A stretch of 64,000 bases of DNA from Pararge aegeria (Eukaryota; Arthropoda; Insecta; Lepidoptera; Nymphalidae). Below the pieces are notes generated by a model. It saw only the letters and a program-made list of their open reading frames with translations. It searched no databases and was not told where the DNA came from. The stretch is from NCBI RefSeq assembly GCF_905163445.1, contig NC_053199.1, positions 14,154,001-14,218,000 of the forward strand. Reading direction: 5' to 3'. Of this stretch, positions 52,730 through 64,000 are shown in pieces. Within the stretch, counting starts at the first letter, position 1. Each line of letters starts with the position of its first letter. Made by a program: the position numbers and the translations under genes.

Positions 52730-53336
52730 TATATTATAAAAACTTTCATAAAATGCATATAAAAACTTTCGCCCGTTGGAAACATTGAGTTAAGAGTTAA
52801 AGAGGGTCTGTTGTTCTCGAGGCTGTCTCAGTCCGTTTTAGTTAGTAAGTTTTAACATAACCACTGCATCTCCGGCCCGTTGCATGGTCATATCAATGAG
52901 GATTTCCCCACAAAAAAAAGGACTTGTGGAGTGGTGAAAGAGAGTGCTATGGACGAGGAAGATTGGAGACGGCTACAAGGTAACAAAGAGAAGACATGTT
53001 TATTGAAAGCATTGCAGCAAATTAACGCTAAGCTAACATGCCTTCTTTCGATACTTGCACCAACTAACGCGGTCTAGGATTGTATGTTATTCGAGACTTG
53101 ATCAATGTTAACGCAATTGTCAGCGATAACATCCCCTTCTGTTTATTCTGCCTTCGCCTGCATTAATATTGTTTGGGAGGGATCCGCCTATTCGGGCTCT
53201 GCGACGAATATTTCCGCAGCCTTGCTTGTAAGATACAACGCTTTGCTGAATGTTTACAGACTAACTCCAGCACAAGGACTCCACTGATGAGTTCTTTGTG
53301 TTTTATTGTTCGGGGAGTTTATTTTTTAATGTATTT
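52730..53336. other. Unrecognised, moderately GC-rich, several short frames
   Basis: Frames at 52880..53077 (65 codons, lysine- and glutamate-rich: ESAMDEEDWRRLQGNKEK) and 53105..53370 overlap in different phases. I recognise no domain. It could be a decayed ORF, a noncoding exon, or chance. Confidence 0.3.
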
Positions 53337-53655
53337 GAGAAACGGTTATAGCCTAGAGCTTCCTTCCTAACTAGGCTCCTCTTGGGGGTACCGAGTTCGA
53401 TGCCGGTCACGCACTTTTGGCTATTTGAAGTTATGAGAGTTTTTAATAAAAGCAAATTAAAAATCTCTTGCTTTAACAACTTCTAGCCATACAGGTTTCC
53501 TTCCTGTATGTCTGAGAGCTATGAATATATTTCTCAAAGACGTGTGAAGTCTACAAATCCGCAATCTACCAGTGTGGTGGACTACGACATAAACCCTTCT
53601 CATTTTGAAAGAAAAATTTGTGCTCTGTAGTGTAGCAGTAATTTTAATAGAAGTA
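53337..53655 (+). mobile_element. SINE family c, full length but diverged
   Basis: aaacggttatagcctagagc (box A region), taccgagttcgatgcc (box B region), ccagtgtggtggactacgac and tttgtgctctgtagtg. Confidence 0.75.
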
Positions 53656-53824
53656 TATAGATATACCTCATTTTTAGCTTTGAGTATTATAATGTGTAAA
53701 CAAAAAAATTTAAAACAGATTCATAAAAAATCTTATTTATTTTCATTTTCAACCATACTTCACACTAAAAAGAAATAAAAAGATTGTAGCTTTAGGATAG
53801 AATAATATGAAGATAAGTGATTTG

Positions 53825-53940
53825 ATACTTCAGGAACACGGTCACGCGGTCGATCACCCACGCGATGGACAGATATAATAAAAGCTGCAACACAAACATG
53901 CATCACTCTGTCAAGAGTGAACGACTAAGGAGAAATCAGC
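53825..53940. repeat. LINE-like scrap with shared 31-mer
   Basis: acggtcacgcggtcgatcac and cacgcgatggacagat resemble 11720..11760; it is followed by the 31-bp block shared with 16103..16133. Confidence 0.5.
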
Positions 53941-54392
53941 CTACAGAAAAATAAAAAGGATGCACTATAAGGATTCTAATAATTAAAATATATATATACT
54001 CATTGTAATTTCAAGAAGCGTGCTAAGTACCCTCCTATTAAGGAGGCGATAAGGCGGCGCGAACAATACCTTATTAAATTATTTACATTTACATACTTCA
54101 CCGTGTAAAATGAACAACGAGCACCTGTTGCAAAACTCTGCGCCAGAATTGAAAATAGAATTTCGTCTCATGCAACATGCCGTAACATCATTCCGACCGT
54201 AAACTTTCAGTGCGAGAAATAAATGTGAAGACTTTATGAGTGCACGATCAGAATGAAATGAATTATTAGTTCTTCTGAAATTATCGCTATGCAGCCATTG
54301 GTTTGAAATTCTTACTTTTCATCCATTGCTTTAAAGTTTTTATTGTCATGAAATGACTGATATCGAAATATCTCTAGAGAGATATATAAATA
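53941..54392. other. No gene seen
   Basis: Unassigned. Confidence 0.4.
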
Positions 54393-54816
54393 CTAGCTGT
54401 TGCCCGCGACTTCGTCTGCGTTTGATTTTGTTTTTTGATGTGGCATTAAATTTAGTTGTAGATCTAAAAAAAATTAAAGTATGTAGTATCGCTAAGCCTT
54501 AAATGAGGGGTTTGCTGCTCTAGGGAGTTCTGTCCTCTATCTCCAACCACAGTTTGGCAAAATTAAACACATATTTTAACCTCTATAGTACAAAAATAAT
54601 TATTTAAATCGGTTATAATTTGTCGGAGTTATGGTGTAAAATCGTCAAACACTCATCCCTAAGGAACCGAGCTTAATGTCGGGATAAAAAGTATCCTATA
54701 TTACTTCTAACACTTCCAAAAATATGTGTACAAAGTTTCATGAGGATCGGTTAAGTAGTTTTTGCGTGAAAGCGTAATAAACAAACTTACATTAATATTT
54801 ATAATATTAGTAGGGA
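54393..54816 (-). mobile_element. Helitron-like non-autonomous element, copy 3
   Basis: On the minus strand host A precedes TCCCTACTAATATTATAAA, and CTAG at 54396..54393 is followed by host T. It is the best-preserved copy of the family at 4760 and 5457. Confidence 0.7.
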
Positions 54817-55189
54817 TATATAATCTTATACGAATAATAGAAATTACTTGAACGCGCTTATTTATGTGTATTATATTTACTTGAACGCGATTTTCTCATG
54901 AACTACTGATCCGATTTAAAAGTGTTCCGTATTGGATATCCCAGTTCCCGAGGAAGGCTAAAGGCTATCATGACCAATAGTAGCATAGCACTAATGAAGA
55001 ATGTTTCCAAAATGGGGTTTCTTTTTCCTTTTAAGAGCTGCGTAAACGGTTCGATCAAATCGTGAACGAAATAGTTTTTTCGCTTTAAAACTACAAAAAA
55101 AAAGGCCGGGACAGCATACGTCTATATTTCAAAGTATACGTAGATGAAGTCGCAAGGGAGTCATCTATAATCAGTAATATTTATTTACA
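54817..55189. other. No gene seen
   Basis: 54880..55010 (ttctcatgaactactgatcc, agttcccgaggaaggctaaa) may be another Helitron-like body. Confidence 0.35.
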
Positions 55190-55310
55190 TAATATTAATC
55201 CACCAATCCGCACTGGGCCAGCGTGGTGGACTATGGCCTTAACCCCTTCTCATCGTGGGAAGAGATCCGTGTCCTGTATCGGTAATGGGTTGATATGTTA
55301 AATTTTTATT
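55190..55310 (+). repeat. SINE family c, 3' part
   Basis: ccaccaatccgcactgggcc, agcgtggtggactatggcct and gagatccgtgtcctgtatcg. Confidence 0.75.
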
Positions 55311-55412
55311 TGCTTTGACATGTTTAATATATATACAAGTATTTACCAATTTACAATAATTAACTTTTGTTTAACATTCATTAATTTGACACACAGTTTG
55401 ACAGTCGGTTGG

Positions 55413-55503
55413 CCCAGACACTGAAAAATATCAATGTTCATCACACAGACATTTTCCAGTTGTGGGAATCGAACCCACGGCCTTGGACTCAGAAAGCAGG
55501 TTA
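55413..55503 (-). repeat. SINE family a, middle
   Basis: ccagacactgaaaaatatca, acattttccagttgtgggaa and cacggccttggactcagaaa. Confidence 0.75.
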
Positions 55504-57694
55504 GCTGTTAGCTTTTTTTTTTAATAGTTTAGTAGTCTTATAATTCGGAGATGCTGAGATCGATTTCGGAGCGGAATTTTCGCTTTTCTGGTCTGGTGGT
55601 AAGTGGTACCACCCGCAGAATTAAGAAAATACAGAACCCTCATTCAGCCGTTATTGCATGCAGTGCATTGTATCTAAAACAGTGGAAACGCTCCGCGCAC
55701 GTACATTTTATTATAGCGCCATAATTTTTATCCCGGGACCTACAGTTTTCTTTTAAATCGGAAAATACGGGCATCAGCTGAACTTCATAAGTTTATGCAT
55801 TTGGATCAACTGGTTACACAAATGTACTTTTTAAAATTAAACTGAACATAGTTATTCCATCTCGGAAACGTTACACTGTATTAAACTCAGCTCGTTTTAC
55901 ATGAAAAGAACCTCTTTTTAAGCTGAGCGCACATTCAACCTTTCTCTTTAAGCACTTTGTTACACAGCCAACAAATGGCCTAGCGTTGGTAAATAGCGCC
56001 GCGTATCTCGTTACATTAAATTAAAAACAAAAATACATTTGAAAAAAGAACTCCACGAGGAAAAGTGTAAAAAAAAAAGAAAAACTAATCTCCTCTGAAC
56101 TAAGCGCTCGCTTCCAAAAAGGAATTCTAATTTTAAATTCATCCGTAACTCCTGTGCGCGGCAAAGGCGAAACATGTCGAATTGAAATTCTGTACCGAGC
56201 GTGCAAAACGGCGGACGTGTGTTCGAATTCCAATGTTATAGCTTACGGGGGTGTTAGCGGGTGTAACTATTTGCAAACAAATGCCGAAATGAGTTTGGTC
56301 AACGCCGGGTATGCGTGTCCAAAAATGATAATGGCAAAAATGTTTGGACGGTTGACAATAACATTCTCCCGGGTTTACATTGCGCACCTCCTGAGTCGTC
56401 AGTTAAAGTTTATGTGTGCAATTTAATTTAACGCTTTATTATCTCGGGCTTGTTTTAATGCGATGAATATTATTTTATATTGTCTTACTATATTTATGTT
56501 GTGTATGCTAAATATTTAAGCTGTGAAACTTTAAATACTTAATATTATAAAATGCTGCCACTGTTCTTTTCATCATATATTATGCAAAGTACCGACAAAG
56601 TGGATTAACACAGATTACAAATCAAAAAACAAGTTTGGTCAAGTCAAAAAGTATAATTTGAGCATAATTAATAATCTAGTATAATGTTCTGCTCGAACTG
56701 AAGCTAATCCCGCACGTGATGTGGCACGCGATTTAGAGCAATTCGCTCGCTAGCACCTCTCAAACTGATTCAATTTCCCCCGTTGTAGTTTTGGTGCCTC
56801 AGTGTATAATAAATATATATAATGTTTATAAATTTGAAGATGATGTTATTATATATAGATATATATAGATATATTGATAGACCATGCAGATGGCTCACCT
56901 AATGTCAGAATGGTTAGTAAGAAACCATAGCCTATAGATAGAGCAAAACTTCGCAGGACACAAATTTCTGCCCTGTGTCTATCAATCTGAAGCGTAGGTG
57001 TTAAGCTTGTAATAACTCCGGCAACCAAGCCCGGTAATTCCGGAACACATCAATACTGCTTGGTTGTAGGAATAAGCGTGGCGGTAAAACTGTTTCTTGG
57101 CTTGATCTGTGACAAAAGTACTCTTATGATTCCAATTTTTGCATAAGATTGAAGGTAGGTAATATAACTTAATTCGATTTTTAAAAGTAGTTTCTACTAG
57201 TTTAAATTAAATCCCAGCCATGTGGAATGCGACGTCCTGTTTTTGTTGTGCGGTAATAGCGACAGTTCGCGCCGTTTTGAACACGTCCATATAAGTTAGT
57301 CGACACCATCGGCGAGCGTCTTCCGACCAGCATCCCACGCGGTATTCCCATCACTTTGAATGAAGCTTAAAGCTAAAACAAAAGAACGTGCTACCGCAAC
57401 ATTACTGGAACAGTCACATTAAACGCATGTAATAGTCTTGTATGCCTGTACGCGTATTTTATAGGCCTACATGAATACAATTAATTTCTCGATACAAAGG
57501 ACGGTCACACAGTCACACTTAGAGCCGCTTTTTTTAATTATACTCTTGTTATGTTCTATTTGCTAGTATTGCCACTAGATGGCGCACTTTCGATTTCATA
57601 GAAATCTTAGCTAACTAAAAAGGTAGTATATCTCACACTAGGCACACTGACAATGAAATACAGAGTAATATTTCAGTAGAGATATATGCCTTTC
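55504..57694. other. No gene seen; single-copy-looking region
   Basis: 55575..55625 is a SINE b scrap. 56130..56430 holds two overlapping opposite-strand frames of 82-90 codons with no known domain. 57180..57400 (cagttcgcgccgttttgaac, gcgagcgtcttccgaccagc) may be a dispersed repeat. Confidence 0.35.
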
Positions 57695-57840
57695 TAAATT
57701 AATTAATCATCATCATCACATAAATCCATTACCGGCCCACTACAGGGCACGGGTCTCCTCCTACAATGAGAAGGGGTTAAGGCCGTAGTCTACCTGGTTG
57801 GCCTAGTGCTGATTCGTGGACTTTAAGTTACCTCTAAATT
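57695..57840 (-). repeat. SINE family c, 3' half
   Basis: cattaccggcccactacagg, gcacgggtctcctcctacaa, gagaaggggttaaggccgta. Confidence 0.8.
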
Positions 57841-60724
57841 TTTTTTATTTAATTCGTAAATTATTAAATTGATGTACAATATTGAATGTTTATGGGTAAA
57901 GCCTGAGATAAATTATATTATTATTATAAGTATATATTACGAGTGTGGAACAGTAACAGATTGCGTGCCACCCTTATATTAACCTTATACTATTGAAATA
58001 AATGCGAATAATAGAACTCTTCTGATAATACTCATTCCACTTTAATTTTACTTTCCAGCGGTCCAATATCTTAACATAAAAACCGTCACTGTTTCTCAGT
58101 TTACTGCACCCCGCATTTTTTTGTTCAGAAGAAGATCCTTTCGTAACTCATTCGACCAAAAAGTAGCTCATTTGTTTTCTTAAGGAAGCCACAAAATATT
58201 TTATGTAGGTATTAGTTTATTAGGGGTAATTTCTAAGTTGCTGAAATGACCTCTAATTGACACAAAAGTTTGATGTTTTGGCTTTGATTTCACTTAAAAT
58301 TATGTTGTAAAGTGAAAGAGCTGGAAAGTACTAAGACGTATTAGGGGTTTTATTTCGGAAAACAGTAATCGAACAAAGTTACCGGCAACACCTAGTTAAC
58401 TATAAGCAAATAATTTCCTAAAGTCACTGTAGCGTGAGGTCCCATCCGTAGTAAATTAAACAGAAACTATTCAGTTATTTCCCGGGAGGCCCCAACAAGG
58501 TCGGCCATAGAGTATATTCCGGGGTAATCTTTTGTGAAACTGATCTGTTCACGTATCTTACCTTTTTACTCATGATAGAATGAAGACGGTTTAGGTATTC
58601 TGTGTGTGTATGTGTGTCGTGTCGTGCCCAAATGTAACTAGTTAATGGTTTGATACATTATATATCATTCTTTCATTTTTCTTTACATTATCTATTCAAC
58701 TTAAATCATTTCAGTGAATGTTTATGTTTTTAATACGATGTAAAGAAAAATATTAAATGGCTTTATTATATTTATTTATTTATGCGTGTCTTTTTGTATG
58801 GGCTTTCTTTTAAATAATTTATACCTGTCTATTACTTTTGGAGAAGTATGAAGGCTACCAATCCGTATTGGGTCAGCGTGGTCGACTACAGCCTAAAAAG
58901 GTCTGTTCATCCATTTTACTGAAAAAAAATTCATGTGATTTATTCATCACATAGGTTTGATCTCATAGCAGGTTATTCTAAATGTTTTAAGATTATAAGT
59001 GAGAGATTGCTCACTCAGATTAACTGATTCTAAAAATATCTTTGCCTTAGAAATACTTATATTTATTAGCTCAGATAAATACATTAAGGGCGGGACTAGG
59101 TTCAAAGGACCATGGGTCAGCCAAAGTCATTTGTACCTAAGCTATAACATTATTTAACCACAAATCTGTATCATTTATCCGCCACGTCTTACAATCTCGC
59201 ATCTCAAGTAGTAATATATAGTGGCTGATAAGATATCTTTGAACTTAAAAACAGGACAAATATTCAAGAATAACTACAAACTTACGAAAAAAATTAAAAA
59301 GTTAGATTTTTGGCACGTACTGCGTTCATGCAGCAACTTTCGCAAATCAAGAAATAGAGAGAGTTGCTGTAATATAATAATAAACATCCCATGAAAGTCT
59401 AACTGCTGGGTCGAAACCTCTTTTCTCGGATTGAACAAGTCTTAGAAGAATGAATTAAGACTTAACAAATCCCGACTCGAGAATCAAACGCGATCGTAAG
59501 TTAAAAAAAATGATTTCCACTAGACGAATAAGGCAGTTACATATAAAATTATTATTACTTTTTTTCTATAAGGTCTCATGCACGTGTTAGGAAATAGGGA
59601 ATTACAGCACTTTATCTATGATAAACCCGATGATTATATTAAATATATCAACAAATCATAGTTTGTATACTCATTGATAATGTATTGAAAATAGAATAAT
59701 GGACTTTAGTAGACTGTCAAATAAAAGTATAGGATCTATGGCGGGAGACGCGAGTTTGACAATATAGATTGGCGGCAAAGAAAAAGTTAGGACGGATTTA
59801 AAGTAATGAATTGAAAAAAAGAGATTAAGTAAAGTATTGTGGATAGAACGTTACAAATTGGGTTGAGATGATTTATAATGGAAACGATACACTTAACGAA
59901 ATATTGTTGTGGCGAAACAAGTCGTATGTACTGGTGATGGAGTCGTTAAAAGTTGTTGGTACTATGGTTGTACCTGATGTTGCATCAGATAAGTATATCT
60001 CATCCCTTGGTTTATTTAGGTATCATATATGGAGCCCTAGATCAACTTTATACCGACAGTTTATGTAGCAGAGGTTGCTCTATACAAACAACTTGTTCCA
60101 AAAGTCCTGATGTTATAAGTGATAATAGTAGTTATGTTTGACCTGTCTTAAAATATGTCTTGTATCAAAGGGCTTAGCGTTATTACATATGACGTTGTAA
60201 TGATGATGTTGTAATTGTGTTTATAAGTTGTTTTAATTGATTGAATAAAAGAGCAACGGTAGAGTTTCTTGCCAGTGGTCTTCTCTGCCGAAGACAGCAT
60301 TCCGAACTGGTAGTAGAGTCATTTGAAGGTAACAAGTAATATGAATTATAGAGAAGCTTAATATACAGTATTAGAGTCAGTCCAGTTGTTTTATTTCACT
60401 CCTTGGGAAGTCAGGTTTATAGAGTACAGACCCACAACACTGCTCTAAAGCAGGTTGGTGGGCTTTAATGATGTCTTTTATAAAATGAATACTTTAATAT
60501 AAGAAACTAGGTATTTAGCTTCAATAATACTGTTAATTAATGAAAGATCTAAGGGCCATCTTGAACATTGTTGGTATTGAAGTGAATATCTGAATACCTT
60601 GGCCTTCCATTCTTTATATTTTTTTAGCACACGCGTGAGACTTTATTAAAATAATAAGTAAAATTTTTTAACCTAAACTTATACATTAGTTTATATCTAA
60701 GAATTAGGTCCTATGACTCAAATT
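57841..60724. other. No gene seen; small scraps
   Basis: Nearly 2.9 kb. 58850..58905 is a SINE c scrap (ccaatccgtattgggtcagc). 60250..60345 (gtttcttgccagtggtcttc, cattccgaactggtagtaga) is a LINE family f 3' UTR scrap. A 66-codon frame at 59868..60068 has no recognised domain. Confidence 0.4.
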
Positions 60725-61115
60725 CAAATTTGAATTCAAAAATGTTTTATTCATGTAGTACCTACTTATCACAGGCATGAAGCATTCATACATTTAACAT
60801 GTTAACACTAATGTTAGGTGCTGGTGATAACAGCATTCATTAACTTAGCTAGGAGGGTTTCAAACGCACCCTGGTCTAAGAAGAGCCCACCAAAAACGTA
60901 GCCAGGTTTTTTTGTTCGCTATCACAATCTCACTAATGAGTTAATGTTTAGCTATGAAGTTAGAGCAATTCATATCCAAGCTTTTTTATCATACATGTAA
61001 TCCTCAATATTATAATAGGATTTTTCTATAAGTTTACGTTTCATATAAACTTTGAATTTATTGAGAGACATCTTTAGGATTTCATGTGGTAACTTGTTTT
61101 AGGTGTTCATAATAT
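60725..61115 (-). mobile_element. LINE family d: last codons plus 3' UTR
   Basis: Minus strand 61105..60967 reads NKLPHEILKMSLNKFKVYMK then RKLIEKSYYNIEDYMYDKKA, WI, stop. Downstream is the 3' UTR with the reverse of accctggtctaagaagagcc and acaggcatgaagcattcata. This is the cleanest coding end of the family in the window. Confidence 0.8.
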
Positions 61116-61489
61116 GGGAGACACTTTGTTCTCATAATCTGAAAATTGCACAAGCGCTACACTTTCATTACAAAAAGTATGAATGTAACATACAAAATGT
61201 AAATAACAAATGTATAAAAAGTCACTTAACGAAATTCTTTAAGCTAACAAAAAAGCGCTAATGGAGGCGTCATGAAAATGGTGGATTTAGGTTTTTTCAC
61301 AACATCTGTAGCCCGCCGGCTTTGTTCGCAAATCCTGTGGACTGTAGACAAAAGATAAATGTCTCCGCCCTAATGCCTAATACCTTAACCCTCGGAAAGG
61401 TTTAAATGAATTATTGCAGCATCCGCACCTGTGAATCCATAGATTACGAATTGTTACAACGCCGAAACTTTAAATGACTATGGATCAGT
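61116..61489. other. No gene seen
   Basis: Unassigned. Confidence 0.4.
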
Positions 61490-61685
61490 GGGGAGTGCCG
61501 TGGCTATATTCGTAGGAGTTTCCTGGTTCGATATTGGCGGGGACAACAATTTAGTAAATGATATTTTCTAAATTTTCTCTGGTCTAGTCTTGTGCGAGGC
61601 TTTGTCAACGATTAGAAAGTAATGATTACTTTGGGGCTAGATGGTGATGTGTGTAGTGTGGTTGTTTATTTATGTATTCATTTAT
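61490..61685 (+). repeat. Chimera of SINE b head and SINE a tail
   Basis: ggagtgccgtggctatattc, ctggttcgatattggcgggg and tctctggtctagtctt are SINE b; the end ttactttggggctagatggt then gatgtgtgtag is the SINE a tail. Confidence 0.55.
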
Positions 61686-62157
61686 AACTTTGTATAAGCA
61701 ATGCTGATTATGCAGGAAAAATCAATTATAAATTCTAAAGTTACTGAGTTTGTGTTTTAACTTTTGCGGCCTGAATCGTTGAATAGATTTCGATAAAACT
61801 TCACACACATAGCATCTAGGAGATAGACAAGATAAATACAGAAAAGTACGAGAGCAACGTTATTGACAAATAAAAAATACATAGCCTTGTGCTTTTGAAC
61901 GGCTTCACAGCTAAGCAAAACATGGTATAATTACCCATAACTAATTGAATGGTGACTAATATAGAATACTTTCAGTCCTGGAAATGAATAAGTTTATAAA
62001 AATAAGAAAAAGCGGACAAAGTTGAGGGCAAAGGATAAATCTCTTTAGATATAGAATATCATCCTAACCAACATTATAATGCATAGGCGTTTGTTTGTCT
62101 GTTTGTCCATCGTTCACTTCCTATATAAGAAACCAAATAACTTGATTTTCGGCATAT
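61686..62157. other. No gene seen
   Basis: 62040..62150 has tttgtttgtctgtttgtcc, a Helitron-like phrase; nothing else. Confidence 0.35.
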
Positions 62158-62325
62158 AGTTATATGTATATTCTAAGTATTTATATTCTAAGTATATATG
62201 TATGTTATTTATAAAATTATTCATCAGTCATCTTAGTACCCATAACACAAGCTACGCTTACTTTGGGGCTAGATGGCGGTGTGTGTATTGTCGTAATATA
62301 TTTATTTATTTATATATTTATTTAG
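62158..62325 (+). repeat. SINE family a, 3' half
   Basis: attattcatcagtcatctta, cataacacaagctacgctta, ctagatggcggtgtgtgtat and a tatttatttatttat tail. Confidence 0.8.
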
Positions 62326-62984
62326 AGTTAGTTGGAAAGACGGAGAGCAACATAGGCTAACGCGGCAGAACGCGGGCAACAGCAAGTGAAGAAATAAAAA
62401 AAACTGGAAGAAATTCCAAGAGGATATTTGAAAAACAGAGAAATGCTTAGGTTACTTCTAGTTCATGTTTCGAGCATAATTTGATGTGAAAAGAAACATT
62501 CTTTGGATCGCATTACATCGCTGCTGGTATTGAATTCCCTTCCGAGAGTTTAATCTACAAAGGCAAAATTTACGAGAAAAAAAACAGCTTTAATAATGTT
62601 TTTCTTTCATTTCCATTGCACTTAAGTATCCTAAAATTGTATGGTCTATTTCTCGATTAACTAGCCTTTTTTAGCATTTAGGTATTATTAATTTTATTGA
62701 AAGAACTTGTAAAATAAATTTTCTTCGGAACATGTAACTTACATAACTTTGTTTGGACGCTACACATTATTCTAGTATGTAATTAGTTTAAATAATATTA
62801 ATGCATTTACACACCTTTAAAAAAACATCACTGTAAAAAGCAGGTATTACCCTTATTAATATCACAATGCAGGTAATACTGCTCTGCTAGCCGTAGCGTC
62901 GCTCAGTAGATACGAGCGACCAATTTATCGTTGCTCCGAATACATACATTATAACTTATTTGTCTATTTAACTATAAAATACTT
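62326..62984. other. No gene seen
   Basis: Unassigned. Confidence 0.4.
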
Positions 62985-63100
62985 CAACCGACCCGCAATG
63001 GAGCAGCATGGTGGGTTTATGCTCTAAAATTCTCCGTCTCTCCAATGATAAAAGCAGGCACTTGCCCAGCAATGGGAGATTAATAGGCTTTGGATGATGC
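62985..63100 (+). repeat. Dispersed repeat related to 18810..18880
   Basis: acccgcaatggagcagcatg, gtgggtttatgctctaaaat and gcccagcaatgggagattaa. Confidence 0.6.
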
Positions 63101-63214
63101 TTAGGATTATAAAATGAAGTCCTGCCCTACTCATAGACAATCTACAGCCCAAAGGGTTCAATGTAGAAATTTTAAATTTTGTTAGAATATTTGAGCACTC
63201 TAGAAAGGATTATA

Positions 63215-63360
63215 TTCAAAATTAATTTATTTCAAGTAGGCCTATTTTATAAGCACTTTTGAAAACGTCAAGAAAGTCCGTTTGTGGTGACTCTATCACC
63301 GGTTTGGAGGGCAGATTCCCCGGCGAAGAGTCAGCAAGAAACTCAGCAGCATGATATATA
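63215..63360 (-). repeat. LINE family f 3' UTR
   Basis: tttcaagtaggcctatttta, aagcacttttgaaaacgtca, gactctatcaccggtttgga and gcaagaaactcagcag. A 109-codon plus-strand frame starting here (63284..63613) is therefore not taken as a gene. Confidence 0.7.
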
Positions 63361-63814
63361 TCAGGAGATAAAAGTTACTAAAGAGTGTTTAATTTCTCAA
63401 GCTATATCCATAAATTGGGTGTTATGTCTTTTAGCTTGTTGTCTGGCGTTGGAACAGCTGAAAAATTTCCTTATTTCACTGTATATAACAAACAATAGGA
63501 TGTTTCTGGCGTCTACTAGTTTTATTTACGAGATGATGTTTTATGATCTTCAAGGGATAAGTTCGTTCAAACAAACAACTTCAGAGGCGAAAGCTATAAA
63601 AAAAAATAACTGATTAACTTTATTTTTTTTAAGTCATTTATTTATTTGTAATAGCAATTTATTTATTTTGAACAGTTTATATAAAATAAACCAGAATAGC
63701 TGCATTAGTAAAAACTGTGTTGCAATTATTATCAGGTCCTCGTTTTGTTAGTTACAATATTTAATAAATGCAAAACTTAAAACTCATCATGTAAATTATT
63801 GTATGTGTATGATT
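63361..63814. other. No gene seen
   Basis: Unassigned AT-rich DNA. Confidence 0.4.
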
Positions 63815-63872
63815 GTGAGTGTGTGTGTGTGTGTGCTTGTGAATGTGTGTGAGTGTGCGCGTGTGTGTGAAT
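63815..63872 (+). repeat. Interrupted (GT)n microsatellite
   Basis: gtgagtgtgtgtgtgtgtgt and following GT-rich bases. Confidence 0.9.
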
Positions 63873-63911
63873 ATTCTTACTCCGGAAAGATAATTACAAC
63901 TACAAAACAAA

Positions 63912-64000
63912 TCTGGCGGGAGTCTTTGGCCGTGGCTAGTTATCACCCTACATACGAAGATACTGCCAAGCAATTTAGCGTTCTGGTACGATGCTGCACA
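63912..64000 (+). repeat. SINE family b body, continues past the window
   Basis: tctggcgggagtctttggcc, gtggctagttatcaccctac and gccaagcaatttagcg match the middle of SINE b. Confidence 0.75.

Noticed and set aside
56139..56426. Overlapping opposite-strand frames of 82 and 90 codons
   Set aside because: Open on both strands at once, no domain; more likely chance in a GC-richer stretch.
63284..63613. 109-codon plus-strand open frame
   Set aside because: Starts inside a minus-strand LINE family f 3' UTR; no domain.
63761..63973. Histidine-threonine-rich minus-strand frame
   Set aside because: It is the translation of a GT microsatellite.

Overview
This is AT-rich eukaryotic DNA, almost certainly from a lepidopteran insect, probably a butterfly. 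Three things point there: several interspersed families that I recognise as typical of Lepidoptera (tRNA-headed SINEs with 3' ends in runs of TATTTATT, Helitron-like elements ending CTAG, RTE-, jockey- and CR1-like LINE tails), a coding exon of an insect-type nicotinic acetylcholine receptor subunit, and low coding density. Family names come from my own pattern recognition; no search was run.

The only host coding sequence I can support is one exon on the minus strand (coding part 6032..6217). It holds the start codon, a signal peptide and the first part of the ligand-binding domain of a nicotinic acetylcholine receptor alpha subunit, most like alpha1. A GTAAGT donor follows it and a pyrimidine-rich CAG acceptor lies 18 bases upstream of the ATG. 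The gene therefore continues toward position 1 and beyond (1..6031 would be intron), and at least one 5' untranslated exon should lie at a higher coordinate. Much of 6236..64000 may thus be 5'-UTR intron or upstream DNA. A CpG-rich patch at 43560..43760 is the clearest promoter-like candidate, but this is unproven.

The rest is a layered repeat landscape. 1..6 kb: LINE tails and three Helitron-like copies. 6..12 kb: SINEs, an older repeat split by a LINE remnant, LINE 3' ends. 12.3..13.8 kb: three near-identical 262-bp tandem units followed by a decayed Helitron helicase tail and a Helitron-like 3' end. 16..26 kb: SINEs, several LINE C-terminal remnants, a perfect 25-bp hairpin, twin hAT-like MITEs with perfect 8-bp target duplications. 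26.2 kb: a Helitron-like element inserted precisely between A and T of a SINE. 28997..32185: the best-preserved mobile element, a CR1/jockey-like LINE with endonuclease and reverse transcriptase separated by a frameshift at a run of nine A. 33.3 kb: SINE in SINE. 35.6..37.8 kb: a diverged tandem array of about 242-bp units, itself split by a LINE tail. 38..50 kb: MITE-like hairpins, SINEs, an RTE-like pseudogene split by a SINE. 50..64 kb: LINE ends, Helitron-like elements, SINE copies and long stretches where I see nothing.

I found no CRISPR array, no operon, no ribosomal RNA and no convincing free-standing tRNA gene. Nothing here amounts to a clearly new biological system; the most informative items are the receptor exon, the two tandem arrays, and the nested insertions that define element boundaries and insertion preference.
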